Source: Ashinkailepas kermadecensis (Eukaryota; Arthropoda; Thecostraca; Neolepadidae). Taken from it: DNA of 64,000 nt. Positions within the stretch are counted from its first letter, which is position 1. Every line of letters starts with the position of its first letter. Location: assembly GCA_034440615.1 (NCBI GenBank), contig JAOTOM010004579.1, positions 122,001-186,000 of the forward strand, given 5' to 3'. Shown one piece after another: positions 59,530 through 64,000 of this stretch. A program made the position numbers and the translations under genes. A model generated the notes under the pieces. It was not told the origin of the DNA. It did not search any database and saw only the letters and a list, made by a program, of their open reading frames with translations.

Positions 59530-60874
59530 AGGGGAGACCGGGGCTATATGATACACGGGATGGGTGATACAACCATCTCTAGTTATCTTGGATACCGCAC
59601 ATGCTGATGTTGGCACCCTCTTATCGCGGCAAGAACAAGCTGAAGTCTTTTCGACCCGCGGCTGCGGAATGGTGACGATGTGGCACATTTTGGGGGAAAA
59701 TGCAAAATTTCAATGTCTGTGCTTCCCACTTAATTTCTAATTGTACGCCCACTTAGTAACTTTTTAGGTGTCTGTTATCATTGCCATGTTCTCTCAGCTT
59801 TGCAACGGTGAAATGTTTTATCGTTCACCGCTACACTTTACTCGCAATGTTGCATAACATGTTGAAGCCTGCACCAGAAAGCCTGCGGGGTATATTGATA
59901 CAACCTGCATCAACTTAATCAGCCTGTACAATATCAGCCTATTTGAACGTTTTGATGCCTGATAATGGAATAATAATGATATATCTGGGATGACCCTTTT
60001 TCGTTTCATTCAAACAATTCATGAGCTTTCGGAGCTCCTAGCGGCTGAGTCGTCAGATCGTCAGATGGCATATTCAATGAGAAGACAATTAAGGTTTTTT
60101 AATACAAAATTGCAAACACAGGACACGAGCAGTGAGGAAAGCAGCACTTCAACGCAGTAAAAAAAACGGCAGAGACTGTAAAATATCACAACTGAAACTG
60201 TCACCTAGTCCATCTGACGACGGAGCCGCTAGGAGCTCCGAAAACTCATGAATTGTTTTTAAAAAAGGGTCATCCCAGATATATAATTATAATTCTTATA
60301 AACCCCTTTAATGCTTCTGAAAGATTCAATGGTAATGGAATAAAATAAACACAGAATGCCTATTTGTATTAAGTGTTTGCTAAGACTGTTTCAAGATAAT
60401 CCTATTCAATATTTATATGGGAATTTATCATCTGACGGAAAAGACTGAACGAAGGAAAATGTGCAGCTACGGAATGAACGTTTGCGCATTCCATAAATGC
60501 ATAAACCATGAGCCATGGTCAGCCAGGACTCAAAACAGTACTTTTACTGTAAAGGTGAAAAATGTACTACCTTTCAGATGGCATAAAGTGGTGTCACCTA
60601 TAGATAACATATTTTATTTAACTTACATTTTATCAACTTGCCCCATCGTCAGTAACAACTCACCCCTACAGCGGGGTAAGTTGATGAACCGGTAGTTGCG
60701 CGATGTTCGGCTCTGGTGGAAAGCCCAGAAGATGCCACGAAAAAAATTATTATTGGGGTTGATACAAGAATGTTTATGCTTGACATATGTGTGGCAATCT
60801 CCTCGATATCCTTCCAAAGTGATGAGTTATTTTGAGTTTCGCCAAAATTGTATCAACTAGACCCGGTCTCCCCT
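59530..60874. mobile_element. TIR element with AGGGGAGACCGGG ends
   Basis: The left end AGGGGAGACCGGGGCTATAT, then GATACA is matched inverted by the right end TGTATCAACTAGACCCGG, then TCTCCCCT. About 1.35 kb, no transposase frame. The second copy of the foldback MITE sits inside. Confidence 0.65.
59961..60300. mobile_element. Foldback MITE, copy 2
   Basis: Arms match those of copy 1 at 13781-14061 (ATCTGGGATGACC, ATGAGCTTTCGGAGCTCC, GTCAGATGG; inverted on the right). The loop is longer and differs. It is inserted in the element at 59530-60874. Confidence 0.7.
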
Positions 60875-61493
60875 AATATCCATACTTAACGTGATAATTT
60901 TCACCAGAGTCGTTGCCAGGGAATGATATTAAGGAGGTGCCGGAGAGGCTTGGGTGGGAAGGGTATGTGCTACAATCATTGGGCATTGGAAAAATATCCT
61001 AGGTTCGCTACTGCGTACTATTTATTATAATAATTTTTTTCCTCAATTCGCTTCTCTCTCGCCTTGATCCGCCATTGACAAAGACAAGTTATTCGTTGTT
61101 GTGGCTTGAATAGAGTAGGTACGTCCAGAATATTTATCACCAACGATGTATGAATCTGCCATTTTTGGAGTATCTGGCTCCATCATTGCTTGTGATGCAT
61201 TATTACCGTTTTTCCGAATCCACTCCACCCTCCCAACTTACCGATGGCAATGTAAATGCCACTGAGAAAACAGGTCGCATGTACTGCCCATTTTTCCTCT
61301 CCTGGAAACGACTCTGGCATGATTATGCTCAATATGAGCATTTCCGTAGAGAAGCAAGGTAGCGTTAGCAGTTGAATTCAACATTGTAGTCACATGAAGA
61401 CAAAGACATAAAAGATCAGTGCAACTATGAGCCACAAGGGCCCTTCTTGGTTGCACTCTGTACACTGAACCAGTTGTCCACCAAATGTGTTGA

Positions 61494-62453
61494 TCAACTC
61501 TCCCTGGAATACAGAAAAACAAGCCCCCTATTCTTATAATGATTGTCTATGCTGTTCTTAAAGATGTTCAGTGTGTTGCTACTGACAATGGTTTCTGGCA
61601 GCTGGTTCCAGTGTTCTACTGCCCTGTTGGTGAAGAAGGACTGTCTTAACCTTGTCCTGCTGTGATTAACTTTAATTTTGAATTGATGACCTCTAATTGC
61701 ATCATTTCTGTTAAATTCAAACAGTTCCCTGAGATAACCCTGTTCCTGACCATGAACAAATTTAAAGACCTCGATGAGATCTCCTCTCAGCCTTCTATAT
61801 CTAAGTGAAAACATATCCAATTTCTTCAATCTTTCCTCATATGCCAGGTTGCCCATACCATTCACCATTTTTGTTGGCCTCTTTTGTACTCACTCTAAAA
61901 GCCAACAATCTTTTTCATAACTAGGGGACCAAGCTTGGACACAATATTCCAGATGTGGCCTGACATATGCACAATAAAGCTTCCTGATGACTTCCTGACT
62001 TTTGTATGATACATTCCTATTTATTGCCCCAAGCATTCTTAGTGCCTTCTTCCTGGCTTCTTTGGTCTGTTCTGATGCCCCCAATTTTGTGTTAAAAATA
62101 ACACCTAAGTCCTTCTCCTGCTGAGTCACAGATAGTACTTGGCCACCCATCAAGTATGGAGCCTTGATATGCTGCCTACCTACATGCATGATTTTGCACT
62201 TATCAAAATTAAATTAAATTTGCCATTTTTCGGACCACTCCACAAGCTCGTCTAAGTCTTTCTGCAGCAAGACCTGCTCATTGTGCCCTGTTATTGCCCT
62301 AAATACCTTCAAATCATCTGCAAATTTCAAAACCTTACTGCTTAGGCCACTTTCAATGTTATTTACAAACATAATGAACAATAGTGGTCCCAGTACTGAC
62401 CACTGGGGGACTCCACTAAGAACATTTTGCCATGACACAGCAACACAATGCAA
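61494..62453 (-). pseudogene. CR1-like LINE reverse transcriptase, truncated
   Basis: On the minus strand the RT reads VLSGVPQWSVLGPLLFIMFV, LKFADDLKVFRAITG (catalytic FADD at 62313-62324), QEKDLGVIFNTKLG, LYCAYVRPHLEYCVQAWSP and, in the last part, KKLDMFSLRYRRLRGDLIEV. These are the order and motifs of CR1/L2-type LINEs. The usual Gly in VPQGS is Trp here. Breaks lie between 62214 and 62189 and near 61880. The 5' part is missing. Confidence 0.85.
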
Positions 62454-62459
62454 ATACTG

Positions 62460-63735
62460 GATTTACGTGCTGTTCCTAAGTTTTCACAAAAATCTGCCGG
62501 AGATGCCTTCCAATGTGAACTTCCGAAACCGCTTCAAGTGTAGTTCCGAAGCAAAAATTTGTGGGACGAAGTAGAAAAAGAAAAGTTTGAAGTTTTGCGC
62601 TCCCATAGCTGAGGGTTAGGGAACAGCATGCGAAAATCCGCAACGGGCTGAGTCCGCCTCTCTCCCTACCAGAATAGGATTAAGCTGAAATATTAAGGGA
62701 GAGAGTGATTTTGTTCAACGTGTCGGACCATAAAGATCATTTACGCCGCCTTGAAATATTATGTTCGATGTTAGCAAGTCAAAGTAAGCACATCCAATTC
62801 ATCGCAGAGAATCGAGAAGCCGCAGATGCGCTAAGTACGTAAAAGTAGACTTTCCTGCCATATTACAAAATCACCTACCACGGCAAAGCTATTCCAATCT
62901 TCGCCCAATGAAGGATTTCACTCATGAGCGCTTGTGATACCGTGCTGGTTATGAATAAAATTAATTCCAGGAGTAAGTTAACAGTTAGCAGGAGACCAAA
63001 GTCGAATCAAGGTAAAGCGAAAACAATTCCCTTTAATTTCATCCACTAATCAAACATCATGGATCCATTCCGCAACCTGAAGTTTGTTGAGTAAGGTGGG
63101 GTCATGCAATTTATCGTGCGGTAACTATGAGACAATTATTAGGATCAGTAATCATGGGGCTTATGCCACTCAGGTAGGCACAATCTACCAGGGAATTCCT
63201 CAAATTTGTGTACGCCCCATTGGAAAATCCGGTGTGCGCTCCTGAACGGATGCATATCTCGATGACTGTAGACAAAAAATGTCTAATAGGGGTTGAGAAA
63301 ATGACGTCATTGAATATCACGTACGCTTTCTCCAATTTGTTTACCGTTGATTAGAGAACGGGGGCAAGACGGTGGGAAGCGAAGGTGGGTGTATTAACGG
63401 TACAAATTAAGCTGTTCGGGTTTTTCGATCACTTGTATGTTCAGCACTTATCTGTCACTTTGGATAGCCTGATAAGTTAAGGTACGGGAACCCAAGCAGG
63501 GTTATGGGCCATTACTAATTAGGCAGTCACCTTGGGGTAAATTTGTAGTTTGGGACAATTTTTGATTTTGGGGAATTCCTTCTTATAATGCAATGCTTAT
63601 AATTGTGCTTAGCATGATGTGACCACTCATTATCTCTGCAAATGCATACTTTTCAGTTGGGAGGTAAAATAAACAAAAAGGGGCTTGGAGTTGGGCAATA
63701 GGTATATCATAAAAAGTAATGCTCAGAATAAAAAA
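62460..63735. other. No gene seen
   Basis: AT-rich sequence without a recognised domain or repeat family in either strand. Confidence 0.4.
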
Positions 63736-63744
63736 GTAATGATC

Positions 63745-63985
63745 TAACCTAACCTAACCTGGCCTAACCTTCCATGCATGGATAATCTTCTTTTTTGATG
63801 TGGAAAATTTCCAAACAATTTTTCTTCCTATTTTTTCAAATCAAGGAAACCTAACCTAACCTAACATAACCAGAATTGTTTTTGAAAAAAATAGTGGAGT
63901 TTTTTTTAGTGAGGGATTAAAAAATGAAATATTTCTAACTCAACAAAAAACCAACCTAACCTAACATAAACAAACCTAACCCCTT
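63745..63985. repeat. Interspersed CCTAA (arthropod telomere-type) repeats
   Basis: Three short clusters of CCTAACCTAACCTAACC (around 63748, 63850 and 63955), with variants such as CATAACC, are separated by AT-rich sequence. TTAGG is the usual arthropod telomere unit. The clusters are short and degenerate, so this is an internal repeat, not a telomere. Confidence 0.7.
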
Positions 63986-64000
63986 TAGACGTGAAATGGA

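Noticed and set aside
63745..64000. True chromosome end
   Set aside because: The CCTAA clusters are short, degenerate and interrupted by unrelated sequence.
1..64000. CRISPR array or bacterial operon
   Set aside because: No direct repeats with unique spacers of CRISPR type, and genes are intron-containing and eukaryotic.

Overview
This is a eukaryotic, intron-rich and transposon-rich window, most likely from an arthropod. The best lineage evidence is a cuticular protein with an RR-2 type Rebers-Riddiford chitin-binding domain, in the form usual in insects and crustaceans. CCTAA-type repeats (the arthropod telomere unit) at the right edge and I-like LINEs with a C-terminal RNase H agree with this. 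The species cannot be named from the sequence. No prokaryotic gene organisation, rRNA or CRISPR array is visible.

The left 27 kb holds one large plus-strand gene, reassembled here from 11-12 short exons between 3556 and 27142. It starts upstream of what can be recognised and ends at a TAA at 27140-27142. The visible C-terminal part is about 543 residues. It encodes three double-stranded RNA binding domains (the first two resemble the N-terminal pair of maleless/DHX9), a Ser/Pro-rich linker, a segment resembling a RHIM amyloid core (VQIS), and a C-terminal Death domain. No helicase domain follows. Intron phases agree at every junction, apart from one uncertain small exon inside dsRBD3. A dsRNA-binding module joined to a Death domain suggests a dsRNA sensor or adaptor in innate immune or cell-death signalling; I know of no described arthropod protein with this order. 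Its introns hold SINEs, MITEs, minisatellites and microsatellites.

The only other likely host gene is the minus-strand cuticle protein gene at 30659-31354, with a GC-rich second exon and no visible first exon.

The rest is repeats. There are eight tRNA-derived SINE copies of two subfamilies that share a 3' body. Two TTAA-flanked piggyBac-like elements lie at 9952-10887 and 29084-29984. A hAT-like MITE with an 8-bp target duplication lies at 14286-14683. A foldback MITE is present in two copies. A 5.7-kb element with ~0.8-kb inverted ends and a minisatellite core lies at 33840-39503; most of it recurs inverted at 55289-59066. LINEs occupy 40555-42453 (I-like, 5' truncated), 42740-48170 (I-like, nearly full length but broken), 48690-49188, 50758-51116 and 61494-62453 (CR1-like, minus strand). 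Several minisatellite arrays (periods 20, 31, 45, ~62 and 84 bp, plus irregular ones) lie between.
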